Source of the DNA: Saccharopolyspora elongata
GTDB taxonomy: Bacteria > Actinomycetota > Actinomycetes > Mycobacteriales > Pseudonocardiaceae
Assembly: GCF_004348985.1 (NCBI RefSeq)
Contig: NZ_SMKW01000019.1
Span: forward strand, 1-64,000
Length of the DNA: 64,000 nt
Reading direction: 5' to 3'
Made by a program: the position numbers and the translations under genes
In this document: positions 32,159 through 40,774 of the stretch, in pieces
How the letters are laid out: every line of letters begins with the position of its first letter
Position numbering within the stretch: position 1 is the stretch's first letter
The notes under the pieces: model-generated
Told to the model about the DNA's origin: nothing
Database searches by the model: none
Seen by the model: the letters and a program-made list of their open reading frames with translations, nothing else

Positions 32159-33091
32159 TCACTCGGGGGCCGGTCCGGATCCGCTGGACAGCTTGCGCCA
32201 GGCCCCCGGAGCGAGGCCTTCCCTGTGCAGGAACGCGCGGCTGAGCGCCGTACCGGTGTCGTAGCCGACTTCGACGGCGATCTCCTGAACGCTCAGCTGC
32301 GTCTCCCGGAGCAGCGTCTTCGCCCGGTACATGCGCCACGACGCGAGGTAGCCCAGCGGGGTGTCTCCCGCTTTCTCCTTGAACAAGGCCGCGAACGCCG
32401 AGCGCGACATCCCCGCCTTGCGGGCGAGCGCGTCGACGGTCCACGGGTGGGCCAGGTCCTCGTGCAGCGCTTGCATGGCAGCGGCCAGCTGCGGGTCTCG
32501 CAGCGCGGCGAGCCACCCGACGCTGTCGCGGCCGACCGCCTCGCAGCAGGTCCGCAGCGCCTGGCCGAACAGCACGTCGGACAGGCGGTTCGTGACGAAG
32601 CCGGTGCCGATCCCGCTCGTCTCGTTCTCCCGCGCGATGAGGTCGAACGTGGTGCGCAGGAGCCGGCCGGAGGTGTCGTCCAGGCTCAGGCGGAACAGCG
32701 GCGGCAGGAGCGTGAACAGCGGCTCGGCGGCCACGGCGTCGAAGGTGAACCGGCTGGAGACGATCTCGGTCAGCTCGCCGCCGCCCCCGATCCGCGCGGT
32801 GGCGCCGGTAGCCCGGGCGAACACCTCGTCGCAGTCGACGACGTCGCGTCCCGGTTCGTCCTGGAGCGCGAACTCCACACCGGCCCGGACCAGGACGCAG
32901 TCGTTCGCCGTCAGGTGCTGCGGCTCGCCGAGGGCGTCCGAGGTGAGCCAGCTCGACCCGCTGGAGACCAGCACGAGCCGGGCGAGGTGCCCGGCGGGGA
33001 AGGAGATTCCCCACGGTGCGTGCGCGCGCACCTTCCCGTACCCCGAGTTCTCCATCTTCATCGTGGTGAGGAGGTCGTCGATCGGGTCCAT
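32159..33091 (-). CDS. AraC-family regulator with cupin-type sensor domain
   Basis: A 310-residue regulator. The N-terminal two thirds is an AraC-binding, cupin_6-type domain (WGISFPAGHLARLVLVSSGS, with later CVLVRAGVEF). The C-terminal double helix-turn-helix is clear: WTVDALARKAGMSRSAFAAL and VQEIAVEVGYDTGTALSRAF. The ATG at 33091 matches the family start MDPIDDLL. It is divergent from the second OYE gene at 33312, and regulators of this subgroup often activate adjacent oxidoreductases in response to reactive electrophiles. The 220-bp gap has no obvious palindrome. Confidence 0.9.
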   Translation of the reverse strand: MDPIDDLLTTMKMENSGYGKVRAHAPWGISFPAGHLARLVLVSSGSSWLTSDALGEPQHLTANDCVLVRAGVEFALQDEPGRDVVDCDEVFARATGATARIGGGGELTEIVSSRFTFDAVAAEPLFTLLPPLFRLSLDDTSGRLLRTTFDLIARENETSGIGTGFVTNRLSDVLFGQALRTCCEAVGRDSVGWLAALRDPQLAAAMQALHEDLAHPWTVDALARKAGMSRSAFAALFKEKAGDTPLGYLASWRMYRAKTLLRETQLSVQEIAVEVGYDTGTALSRAFLHREGLAPGAWRKLSSGSGPAPE

Positions 33092-33311
33092 GGCCTCATC
33101 CTGGACGATCTGCACCGAATCCTGGACGCGAGGATACGTTTCATCCAGCCGCTCGGCTCTACGGTCGATCCATCGGGGCAGCCGACGAGATGTGCGGAGT
33201 CCGTTGCGCGCCAACCGCTTTGGGGGTGCGGTCGGGCCGTCCGCGGCCGTCCGGCCTCATCGCTTGCTCCGAGTACCCGCGAAGCACTTCGCCGTTCGGG
33301 AGGAAACCGGC

Positions 33312-34391
33312 ATGACGACCGCATTCGACCCCATCGATCTCGGCGGCAGGCGCCTGCCCAATCGCATCGCGATGGCGCCGATGACGCGCAGCCGCGCCTA
33401 CGGGCCGGGGGAGACCGTCACAGAGCTGATCGCGACCTACTACGCCCAGCGGGCGAGCGCCGGTTTGATCATCACCGAGGGCATCCAGCCGTCGGTGGTC
33501 GGCCAGGGCTATCCCGACACGCCGGGCCTGCACTCCGCGGCGCAGGTCGCCGCATGGCGGCAGGTGACCGACGCCGTCCACGCGGCGGGCGGCACCGTGT
33601 TCGCGCAGCTGATGCACACCGGCCGGATCGGTCACCCCAGCCTGCTGCCCGACGGGCTGATCCCGGTGGGTCCGTCGCCGGTCGCGGCGAAGGGCCGCGT
33701 GTTCACCCACCAGGGCGAACAGGACTTCGTCACGCCGAAGGAGCTGAGCTCCGCGGAGATCACCGGGACGATCGCCGAATTCGCCGCTGCGGCGCGCAAC
33801 GCGATCGCCGCCGGCTTCGACGGCGTGGAGATCCACGGGGCGAACGGCTACCTGGTCCACCAGTTCCTGGCCCCGAACACCAACCGGCGCGGCGACGGCT
33901 GGGGCGGCTCGGTCGCCGGCCGGGTGCGCTTCGCCGCCGAGGTGGCCACGGCCGTCGCCGAGGCGATCGGCGGCCGCCGGACCGGTTTCCGGATCTCCCC
34001 GGGAAACCCCTTCAACGACATCGCCGAGACGGACCCGGCGGCGGTGGCGCAGACCTACGCCGCCCTCGTCGCCCGGCTCGCCCCGCTGGACCTGGCCTAC
34101 CTGCACCTGGTCGAGGGCCCCGACGCCGACCTCACGGGCCTTTTGCGCAAGAGCTGGCCCGGCGCGTTCGTCCTGAACCCGTTCACGCACCCGCGGGTGA
34201 CCGGCCCGGACGCCGTCGGCCTCGTCCGGGACGGAACCGCGGACATGGTCGCCTTCGGCGAGCTGTTCCTGGCCAACCCCGACCTGCCCCGCCGCCTCGC
34301 GGCCGGCGGACCGTTCAACACCCCGGACCGGGAGACCTTCTACGGCGGCGACCATCGCGGCTACACCGACTACCCCGAACTCGCGGTCTGA
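33312..34391 (+). CDS. Old-yellow-enzyme homologue, NemA/OPR-like alkene reductase
   Basis: A 359-residue FMN enzyme of the classical OYE branch. The start reads LPNRIAMAPMTRSRAYGPGE, the substrate-binding pair is in VEIHGANGYLVHQFLAPNTN, and the phosphate loop region is DMVAFGELFLANPDLPRR. GEQDFVTPKELS is the usual capping-loop segment of N-ethylmaleimide-reductase relatives. It reduces electrophilic alkenes, and often nitrate esters or nitroaromatics. Compared with the OYE at 7309 it is clearly another subgroup, so the window holds two differently regulated alkene reductases, one under Rrf2 and one beside AraC. Confidence 0.93.
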   Translation: MTTAFDPIDLGGRRLPNRIAMAPMTRSRAYGPGETVTELIATYYAQRASAGLIITEGIQPSVVGQGYPDTPGLHSAAQVAAWRQVTDAVHAAGGTVFAQLMHTGRIGHPSLLPDGLIPVGPSPVAAKGRVFTHQGEQDFVTPKELSSAEITGTIAEFAAAARNAIAAGFDGVEIHGANGYLVHQFLAPNTNRRGDGWGGSVAGRVRFAAEVATAVAEAIGGRRTGFRISPGNPFNDIAETDPAAVAQTYAALVARLAPLDLAYLHLVEGPDADLTGLLRKSWPGAFVLNPFTHPRVTGPDAVGLVRDGTADMVAFGELFLANPDLPRRLAAGGPFNTPDRETFYGGDHRGYTDYPELAV

Positions 34392-34678
34392 CCAAGAGGC
34401 CGTCTCGGAGGGCACGTGGGGCGTGGCCGTCCGGGGCGAGGGCGGCAACCGCCGAACTCGTGATCACACGCTTCTGTCCTATGTGGACAACTGTTCAGGC
34501 TTGCGGACGTGGCGCCGCTGCCTGCCGAAGGCGTGCGGATCACCTATCGCTGCGACGCCGTGGCGGTCCCGGACGCCGGGCGCTGGGTGCTGAGCCGGAT
34601 CGATGCCGACGCCACTGGTACTCGGGTGATCCGTCAACCATCTTCTGCCGATGAGGAGGAATCCGGCCGGGGAGGGGA
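34392..34678. other. Intergenic region, no confident gene
   Basis: About 290 bp. One frame (from about 34509) reads plausibly for about 40 residues (PLPAEGVRITYRCDAVAVPD) but has no ribosome site and then runs into low-quality sequence. It may be a gene fragment. Confidence 0.35.
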
Positions 34679-34710
34679 GAACGCCGGCTTCGCCCACGAG
34701 GCCGGCGTTC
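34679..34710. terminator. Terminator of the DHA2 pump gene
   Basis: GAACGCCGGC (34679-34688) and GCCGGCGTTC (34701-34710) form a perfect 10-bp stem followed by TTC, just downstream of the minus-strand pump gene. Confidence 0.7.
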
Positions 34711-34724
34711 TTCATCGTCGCGTA

Positions 34725-36302
34725 TCAGGCGGTCGGAAGGGAGTCCTCGGTTGCCCTTTCCTGCTGCGGTGCATCGTTGCCGGACGGGGTGGCTCCGCGG
34801 CGGTTGCGCAGCATGGTGATCGCGATGGTCGCGCTGATCGCGGTGAGGGCGGCGCAGGCGAGTCCGATCGTGTTGAGCCCGCTGGTGTAGGCCTCCTTGG
34901 CGGCGGTCATCAAGGCCTCGGCGGCCTTGGCGGGCAGCTCCCGGGCGGCGGTGATCGCGTCCTCCATGCTCGCCCTGGCGGTGTCGGCCGGGATTCCGGC
35001 CGGCGGCACGATCGAGTCGCGGTAGACGGCGGCGCCGAGGCTGCCGAGCGTGGCGATGCCGAGCGCGTTGCCCAGGTCGCCGCTGATGGAGGAGAGGCCC
35101 GCCGCGGAGCCGCCCCGCTCGGGCGGGACGGACCCGACGACCAGGTTGGTGCCCAGCGATCCGAAGGTGCCGACGCCGATGAAGATGATCACGAAACCGG
35201 TCATCAGCAGCGGCATCCCGCCGACCGGGTCGACGAAGACGAGCATCAGGTAGCCGGCCGTGCCGATGAGCAGGGCCACCCCGATCACGGTGCTGAGCTG
35301 GAAGTGCTTGGCGAAGACCGGTGCCACCTGCGCGGCGATGATCGAGGCGATGGCCGCGGGCAGCATCCACAGACCCGCTGCCATCGGTGAGAGTCCCTCG
35401 ACCATCTGGAGGAATCCGGTGATGAAGAGGTAGCCGCCTCCGGTCCCGAGCATCGAGACCATCAGGATCAGCAGCGCGGCGGTGAACGCGCCGACCCTGA
35501 AGAGCTTCAGGTCGAGCAGCGGGTGGGCGAGCTTGCCCTGCCGCGACACGAAAGCCACGCCGACGGCCAGGCCGACAGCGATCGCGGCGACCGGCACCGG
35601 CGCGAAGCCGTAGCGCGCGAGCTCCTTCAGCCCGTAGATGATCGACAGGATCGACACCAGCGACAGCAGCACGCTCAGCAGGTCGATCCGGCCTGCATCG
35701 GGGTCCTTGTACTCCGGCAGCACGAGCGGGGCGGCGATCAGCAGCACCACCATGACGGGCACGCCGAGCAGGAACACCGAGCCCCACCAGAAGAACTCCA
35801 GCAGTGCGCCGCCGATGACCGGGCCGAGCGCCGTGCCCCCCATGAAGCAGCTGGCCCAGACCGCGATGGCGCGACCGCGCTGGTGCGGGTCGTGGAACAT
35901 GTTGCTGATGAGGGCGAGGGTGGACGGCATCAGCGTCGCGGCGGCGATGCCGAGCAGGGCTCGGGTGATGATCAGGGCCTCCGCGCTGGTGGAGCAGGCG
36001 GCGGCCACCGAGGTGATGCCGACGGCGAAGGCGCCGATCATCAGCAGCTTGCGACGTCCGATCCGGTCGCCGAGGGTGCCCATGGTGATGAGGAAGCCGG
36101 CGATCAGGAAGCCGTAGATGTCCATGATCCACAGCGTCTGCGTGCCGGTGGGCTGCAGCCCTTCGGCGAGGTGGGGAAGTGCCAGGTACAGCACGCTCTG
36201 GTCGAGGGAGATCAGCAGGGTGGGCAGGGCGAGCACGGCGAGCCCCAGCCATTCCCGGGGCCCGGCCTTCCGGACAGGGGCCTCGGGGGCGTTGGATGGC
36301 AT
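34725..36302 (-). CDS. DHA2-family MFS multidrug exporter
   Basis: A 525-residue, 14-helix exporter. Helix 1 carries ISLDQSVLYLALPHLAEGL, followed by QTLWIMDIYGFLIAGFLITM and motif A GTLGDRIGRRKLLMIG. Motif C is seen in GGTALGPVIGGALLEFFWWG. The long last loop (about residues 425-475, with ARELPAKAAEALMTAAKEAY) is extracellular and characteristic of the SmvA/LfrA-like group, which exports quaternary ammonium compounds and dyes. The first base pairs upstream show no regulator gene; the FMN reductase operon is 100 bp upstream on the same strand, so the three could share read-through. Confidence 0.92.
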   Translation of the reverse strand: MPSNAPEAPVRKAGPREWLGLAVLALPTLLISLDQSVLYLALPHLAEGLQPTGTQTLWIMDIYGFLIAGFLITMGTLGDRIGRRKLLMIGAFAVGITSVAAACSTSAEALIITRALLGIAAATLMPSTLALISNMFHDPHQRGRAIAVWASCFMGGTALGPVIGGALLEFFWWGSVFLLGVPVMVVLLIAAPLVLPEYKDPDAGRIDLLSVLLSLVSILSIIYGLKELARYGFAPVPVAAIAVGLAVGVAFVSRQGKLAHPLLDLKLFRVGAFTAALLILMVSMLGTGGGYLFITGFLQMVEGLSPMAAGLWMLPAAIASIIAAQVAPVFAKHFQLSTVIGVALLIGTAGYLMLVFVDPVGGMPLLMTGFVIIFIGVGTFGSLGTNLVVGSVPPERGGSAAGLSSISGDLGNALGIATLGSLGAAVYRDSIVPPAGIPADTARASMEDAITAARELPAKAAEALMTAAKEAYTSGLNTIGLACAALTAISATIAITMLRNRRGATPSGNDAPQQERATEDSLPTA

Positions 36303-36405
36303 GGTTTTTCCCTAACTCGTAGCTTGAACCGGTGTCGTGGCGTGCGCGCGAACGAGGCGGCGTCCCGACCGGGATCGATCGGGACGCTATGACCTCGACT
36401 TAACT

Positions 36406-36978
36406 TCAGGTCAAATCGCTTCGCCCGATTCGCCTGGCCAGTTCTGCCAGGAGGTCGACCAGGAGGTTCTGGGTGAATTCGTCGGTCAGGATCCCGTTTC
36501 CGTCGAACCGCTCGTGGGCGCGGAAGACGAGAACCTCCGGCTTGGCGAGCACATCGGCGCCGATGCTCCCGAGGATCTGGCGCAGGGCCAGCTGGGCGCG
36601 CACGGTTCCCAGCGCACCAGGCGAGGCGCCGACCACGGCGACCGGCTTGCCGGCCATGCCCGCCCCGTCGGGCATGCGGCTCATCCAGTCGATCGCGTTC
36701 TTCAGCGCGGCAGGGATCGACGCGTTGTGCTCCGGGGTCGCGATCAGCAGCCCGTCGGCCTGCGAGACGTACTTGTGCAGGTCGTGCACCGCGGCCGGCA
36801 GCGGGCCTTGTTCCAGGTCCTGGTCGTACAGCGGCAGATCGCCGAGGCCGTAGATCTGAATGGACATCGGGCCGGGGTTGAACTTGCCGGCCGCGCGCAG
36901 CAGCGCGGTGTTGTAGGAGTCGGCGCGCAGGCTCCCGGAGAGGGCGAGAACGCGGTATTCCTTTGCCGGTGCGGTCAT
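36406..36978 (-). CDS. NADPH-dependent FMN reductase family protein
   Basis: A 190-residue flavodoxin-fold reductase. The phosphate-binding loop is LALSGSLRADSYNTALLR, and the second flavin contact region is TPEHNASIPAALKNAIDWMS. Such proteins (ChrR/YieF/ArsH relatives) reduce quinones, chromate or azo dyes with FMN and NAD(P)H. The ATG at 36978 overlaps the stop of the upstream DMT permease by 4 nt, so both are one operon under the MarR-type operators at 37898-37957. The pairing suggests defence against redox-active or phenolic compounds. Confidence 0.9.
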   Translation of the reverse strand: MTAPAKEYRVLALSGSLRADSYNTALLRAAGKFNPGPMSIQIYGLGDLPLYDQDLEQGPLPAAVHDLHKYVSQADGLLIATPEHNASIPAALKNAIDWMSRMPDGAGMAGKPVAVVGASPGALGTVRAQLALRQILGSIGADVLAKPEVLVFRAHERFDGNGILTDEFTQNLLVDLLAELARRIGRSDLT

Positions 36979-37874
36979 TTCGAGCTCCTGTTCATCGATT
37001 GGCCCACGACGAGCGCGACGAGGGCGATGGTGAATCCGGTGATCTGCCAGGGGGTGAGGGTCTGGTCGAGGAAGACGAATCCGGCCAGCGTGGCGACGAG
37101 CGGGTTCGCGGTCGACAGCAGCGATGTCGAGGTGGGCGCGAGACGCTGCACGCCGCGGAACCACAGCGTGTAGGCGAGCGCGGTCCCGATGAGCCCGACG
37201 TAGGCGAAGCCGAGCAGGTTCGCGGCGGTGAACGTCGTCGGCAGCCCTTCGGTCACGAGCGTCAACGGCGTGAGCGCCAGCCCGCCGATGGTGAGTTGCC
37301 AGCCGGTCATGGTCAGCGCCGGAACCGGTGAACCCCATTTCTTGCCGAGCACGATCGCCATGCCCATCAGCGAGGTCGCCGCGAGCATGGCGGCGATGCC
37401 GACCGGGTCCGGCATGGTCGCAGCTGTAGTGGTCATCAGCGCAACACCGGCCGCGACCGCGACGCACGCGAGCAGCACTGCACGCGGAGTGTGGATCTTC
37501 AGCAGCGGGACCGCCAGCGCCGCGACGATGAGGGGCTGCAGCGCTCCGAAGGTGGCGGCGAGCCCGCCGGGCAGCCGGTAGACGGCCACGAACAGCAGCG
37601 GGAAGAACGCGCCGACGTTGAGCATCCCGAGCGCCGTCGTCTTCCACCACCACGCTCCCTGCGGCAGCGTCCGGGTGAACGCCAGGATGAGCAGACCCGC
37701 GGGCAGTGCACGCGCGGCCGCGGCAAGCAACGGCCGATCCGGCGGCAGCAGCAGAGTGGTTGCGACGTAGACGGTTCCGAAGCTCACGGGCGCAATCGCG
37801 GTGAGCAGCGCGTCGCGCAGCGGCGTTGGTTCGCGGATGCGCGCTTCCGGCGCCAGGTCTGCGACGGCGACCAT
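36975..37874 (-). CDS. EamA/DMT-superfamily permease
   Basis: A 299-residue, 10-helix drug/metabolite transporter with two EamA repeats. The first repeat ends around FGALQPLIVAALAVPLL; the second contains LLGFAYVGLIGTALAYTLWF and LSTANPLVATLAGFVFLDQT, the standard EamA signature with the conserved Pro. The ATG at 37874 has a GGAGG site 7 nt upstream. Longer starts would run into the operator region. It is the first gene of the operon with the FMN reductase and is divergent from a MarR regulator. It probably exports an aromatic or amino-acid-like compound. Confidence 0.9.
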   Translation of the reverse strand: MVAVADLAPEARIREPTPLRDALLTAIAPVSFGTVYVATTLLLPPDRPLLAAAARALPAGLLILAFTRTLPQGAWWWKTTALGMLNVGAFFPLLFVAVYRLPGGLAATFGALQPLIVAALAVPLLKIHTPRAVLLACVAVAAGVALMTTTAATMPDPVGIAAMLAATSLMGMAIVLGKKWGSPVPALTMTGWQLTIGGLALTPLTLVTEGLPTTFTAANLLGFAYVGLIGTALAYTLWFRGVQRLAPTSTSLLSTANPLVATLAGFVFLDQTLTPWQITGFTIALVALVVGQSMNRSSK

Positions 37875-37897
37875 GTCACTGCCTCCTCCATCAGGTA

Positions 37898-37913
37898 ATC
37901 TCGACATCGAGAT
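37898..37913. promoter_or_regulatory. MarR operator, perfect 16-bp palindrome
   Basis: ATCTCGA-CA-TCGAGAT is a perfect inverted repeat 24 bp upstream of the DMT permease start. Two related sites follow within 60 bp. Confidence 0.8.
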
Positions 37914-37928
37914 AAAACCAGGAGGACA

Positions 37929-37957
37929 ATCTCGATGTCAAGTCTCTCGACATCGAG
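37929..37957. promoter_or_regulatory. Further MarR operator copies before the MarR gene
   Basis: A half-intact site ATCTCGATGTCAAG (from 37929) and a full CTCGACATCGAG (37946-37957) repeat the core of the operator at 37898. The last ends 16 bp before the MarR start at 37974, so autorepression is likely. Confidence 0.75.
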
Positions 37958-37973
37958 TTATTGAGGAGTGGAT

Positions 37974-38513
37974 GTGGCCGACACCGTCGACATGATCATG
38001 GACCTCTGGCGCGACGAAGCGCCGGAGCTGGCAGAGGACCTGTGGCCCGTGGCGATCGTGGGGCGGGTGCAACGACTCGCCCGCATCCTCGACCGCGCTT
38101 TGAAGGACTTCTACGCCGAGCACGGTCTCGAGGTGTGGGAGTTCGACGTCCTCACCACCCTGCGCCGGTCCGGTCCGCCCTACGAGCTGACCCCGGGAGC
38201 GCTGCTCGAGGCGGCGATGATCACCTCGAGCACGGTCACCAACCGCATTGACCGCATGGAGGCAAAAGACCTCGTCGAACGTGTCCGGGACCCCGGTGAC
38301 CGCCGCTCGGTGCGCGTTCGCCTGACCGCGCACGGAATCGAGGTCGTCGACCGCGTCTTCCGGCTCCACCTGGCCAACGAGGCACGGCTGCTCCCGGATT
38401 TCGAACCGGCCGACTACCAACACCTCACTGGCGAGCTCCGCCGCCTGCTCGAGCACTTCGGAGACCGGCTAGACCGCGGCCGGGCCACTGGCAAACCGGC
38501 CGAAAACGCCTGA
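37974..38513 (+). CDS. MarR-family transcriptional regulator
   Basis: A 179-residue winged-helix regulator. The DNA-binding core reads YELTPGALLEAAMITSSTVT followed by NRIDRMEAKDLVERVRDPGD and RRSVRVRLTAHG, the MarR wing. Long helices at both ends form the dimer interface. The start could be GTG at 37968 or 37974; I prefer 37974 because of the GAGGAG spacing. Three operator-like copies of CTCGACATCGAG occupy the divergent promoter. It very probably represses both itself and the DMT permease/FMN reductase operon until a phenolic or redox ligand binds. Confidence 0.92.
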   Translation: MADTVDMIMDLWRDEAPELAEDLWPVAIVGRVQRLARILDRALKDFYAEHGLEVWEFDVLTTLRRSGPPYELTPGALLEAAMITSSTVTNRIDRMEAKDLVERVRDPGDRRSVRVRLTAHGIEVVDRVFRLHLANEARLLPDFEPADYQHLTGELRRLLEHFGDRLDRGRATGKPAENA

Positions 38514-38776
38514 GTCCCGCCTCCGGCGAACCTCGGGGTCTCGCTTCGGCCGCCCGATGAGCATGTCCTTTTTGGGCGGTGGGTCCGCCGGAAGGGGCGC
38601 TGTCGCCGAAGAAGCAGGGCAGGACAGCAGAGCTGGGTGCCTGTCGAAGCGACTTGAGATCGGCGGGGAGGGCCTGTCGTCCCGGCGGGCTCTCCCCGAG
38701 GGTTCGATCTCTACGAGCGCGAGCCGTGGTGGCCTCGCTGCGCGTGCTCGTGCCGATGAAAGAAGGTTCGTTTTCT
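38514..38776. other. Intergenic region before the ABC-F promoter
   Basis: About 260 bp with no convincing gene. Open frames exist on the plus strand but lack ribosome sites and family character. Confidence 0.4.
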
Positions 38777-38778
38777 CC

Positions 38779-38808
38779 TTGACTTTCTTCCCGAGGTGTC
38801 CTTAAAGT
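38779..38808 (+). promoter_or_regulatory. Sigma-70-type promoter of the ABC-F gene
   Basis: TTGACT (38779-38784), an 18-bp spacer and TAAAGT (38803-38808) form a good housekeeping promoter. Initiation near 38815 would give a leader of about 235 nt before the ABC-F start codon. Confidence 0.6.
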
Positions 38809-38833
38809 AGCCGAGCTTCTGCTGCCGTCGATT

Positions 38834-38856
38834 GGAGAGGAACGTTGCTCATCTGA
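38834..38856 (+). promoter_or_regulatory. Possible minimal upstream ORF in the ABC-F leader
   Basis: GGAGAGG (38834-38840) is followed after 4 nt by TTG CTC ATC TGA, a three-codon frame (Met-Leu-Ile-stop). Very short leader frames upstream of ABC-F resistance genes are known to act in ribosome-stalling attenuation. The start is TTG and the spacing is tight, so this is tentative. Confidence 0.4.
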
Positions 38857-38862
38857 GGTCCT

Positions 38863-39003
38863 GAGACGCCGCGCGTCGCGCTCGTTCCTGAAGCGCCGAC
38901 CCGGTCGCGACCTCTGCGATGTGAGCCGTTCCTCCGCCTCCGCCCCGACAACGGGCCGTGAGTCGGCGTTTCCCGCTTCGCCTGCTGTCGCTCGCGGCGT
39001 CTC
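38863..39003 (+). promoter_or_regulatory. Long-range complementary arms in the ABC-F leader
   Basis: GAGACGCCGCG (38863-38873) is perfectly complementary to CGCGGCGTCTC (38993-39003). The arms enclose most of the leader, starting just after the possible upstream ORF and ending about 48 nt before the ABC-F start. Stalling at the short frame could change this pairing. Confidence 0.45.
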
Positions 39004-39050
39004 GAACGCGTTGCACCCACACCGCTACTTCGAGCAACTGCGAGGCCCTC

Positions 39051-40688
39051 ATGTCTACTTCCACGCACCTGCCTGGCATCTCCGCCATCACCTGCACCGA
39101 ACTCGGCTACTCCTGGCCGGACGGCAGCCGGGTCTTCGACGGGCTGCAGGCGGCGTTCGGGCCCGGCCGCGCCGGCCTCATCGGGCTCAACGGGTCGGGC
39201 AAGTCCACCCTGCTGAAGCTGGTGGCGGGCGAGCTCGCGCCGACCGCCGGCGCGGTCCGCGTGTCCGGTGATGTCGGCTACCTGCCGCAGAACATCGCGC
39301 TGGACACCAGGATGCGCGTCGACGAGGCCCTCGGCATAGCTGGGATCCGCGCCGCGCTCAACGCCATCGACGCCGGTGACGTGCTCGAGGAGCACTTCGC
39401 CACGATCGGCGACGACTGGGACGTCGAGGAGCGCGCCGCGGCCATGCTCGCCGGTCTCGGGCTGGGCCACATCGGGCTTGACCGCACCATCGGTGAGGTC
39501 TCCAGCGGCGAGTCGGTGCTGCTGCGGCTGGCCGCGCTGCTGCTGACGCGGCCGGACGTCCTGCTGCTCGACGAGCCGACCAACAACCTCGACCTGCACG
39601 CCAGGCGACGGCTGTACGAGGCGGTCGAGAACTGGTCGGGCGTGCTGGTCGTGGTCAGCCACGACCGCGAACTGCTGCAGCGGGTGGACCAGATCGCCGA
39701 TCTCCGGGACGGCGAAATCGGTTGGTACGGCGGCAACCTCGCCGCCTACGAGGAGGCGCTCGCCGTCGAGCAGGAGGCGGCGCAGCGGATGGTCCGCGTC
39801 GCCGAGACGGATCTGCGGAGGCAGAAGCGCGAACTCGCCGACGCGCACATCAAGCTGGCCCGCCGGAAGCGGTACGGCCAGAAGATGTGGGACACCAAGC
39901 GCGAGCCGAAGGTCGTGATGAGCGAGCGCAAGCGGCAGGCCCAGGTCTCCGCCGGCAAGCACCGCATCATGCACGAGGAGAAGCTCGCCGAGGCGAAGGA
40001 GCGGCTCGACGAGGCGGTGGAGGCGGTGCGCGACGACGACGAGATCCGGGTCGATCTGCCGCACACGGCGGTGCCGCTCGGGCGAACCGTCCTGACCCTG
40101 CGCGATCTGCGCCTGCGCTACGGGGCGCGGGTGCGGGGCGAGTTCGACCTGCGCGGGCCCGAACGGGTCGCGCTGTTGGGCCGGAACGGCTCGGGCAAGA
40201 CGACGCTGCTGCGCACCATCGCCGGGGAACTGGAACCGCTGGAGGGGGAGGCCACCGCGCACGTACCGCTGCGCTTCCTGCCCCAGCGGCTCGACGTCCT
40301 GCAGGAGGAGCTGAGCGTCGCCGAGAACGTGGCGCGGTTCGCGCCGGGTTCGACCAACAACGAGATCCGGGCCCGCCTGGCCCGCTTCCTCTTCAAGGGG
40401 GCGCGGGCCGACCAGCAGGCGGCAACGCTGTCCGGCGGAGAGCGATTCCGCGCGGCCCTCGCCGCGCTGATGCTCGCCGAACCGGCGCCGCAGCTGCTCA
40501 TGCTGGACGAACCGACGAACAACCTCGACATGGCCAGCGCACGTCAGCTGGTCGCGGCGCTGAGGTCGTACGAAGGGGCGCTGATCGTGGCCAGCCACGA
40601 CATGCCGTTCCTCGAATCGATCGGTATCACCCGGTGGGTCCTGCTCGACGAGGAGTTGCGCACGATCCGGGAACCGGCCACGGCCTGA
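39051..40688 (+). CDS. ABC-F family ATPase (ribosome-protection type)
   Basis: A 545-residue soluble protein with two ABC domains and no membrane helices. Domain 1 has Walker A GLNGSGKST (residues 45-53), a non-canonical signature EVSSGESVLL, and Walker B LLLDEPTNNLD. A basic interdomain linker of about 90 residues follows (IKLARRKRYGQKMWDTKREP). Domain 2 has GRNGSGKTT, LSGGERFRAA and LMLDEPTNNLD. This is the ABC-F layout; members bind the ribosomal E site and displace antibiotics or rescue stalled ribosomes. The long leader with a possible short frame fits antibiotic-induced expression. The specific drug class cannot be told. Confidence 0.9.
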   Translation: MSTSTHLPGISAITCTELGYSWPDGSRVFDGLQAAFGPGRAGLIGLNGSGKSTLLKLVAGELAPTAGAVRVSGDVGYLPQNIALDTRMRVDEALGIAGIRAALNAIDAGDVLEEHFATIGDDWDVEERAAAMLAGLGLGHIGLDRTIGEVSSGESVLLRLAALLLTRPDVLLLDEPTNNLDLHARRRLYEAVENWSGVLVVVSHDRELLQRVDQIADLRDGEIGWYGGNLAAYEEALAVEQEAAQRMVRVAETDLRRQKRELADAHIKLARRKRYGQKMWDTKREPKVVMSERKRQAQVSAGKHRIMHEEKLAEAKERLDEAVEAVRDDDEIRVDLPHTAVPLGRTVLTLRDLRLRYGARVRGEFDLRGPERVALLGRNGSGKTTLLRTIAGELEPLEGEATAHVPLRFLPQRLDVLQEELSVAENVARFAPGSTNNEIRARLARFLFKGARADQQAATLSGGERFRAALAALMLAEPAPQLLMLDEPTNNLDMASARQLVAALRSYEGALIVASHDMPFLESIGITRWVLLDEELRTIREPATA

Positions 40689-40723
40689 TCGCGTCGTAGC
40701 CACACTGTCCCTTGTGGACAAAA

Positions 40724-40761
40724 GGAGGGGTGGCGGGTCCGTCGGGGCCTGCCACCCCTCC
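40724..40761 (+). terminator. Terminator after the ABC-F gene
   Basis: GGAGGGGTGGCGGG at 40724 pairs with CCTGCCACCCCTCC ending at 40761 with a small bulge, 35 bp after the stop codon. Confidence 0.7.
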
Positions 40762-40774
40762 GTGCTTCCCGGCC

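Noticed and set aside
38557..38805. Open frame of about 80 codons before the ABC-F gene
   Set aside because: No ribosome site, composition of a chance high-GC frame, and it overlaps the good TTGACT/TAAAGT promoter.
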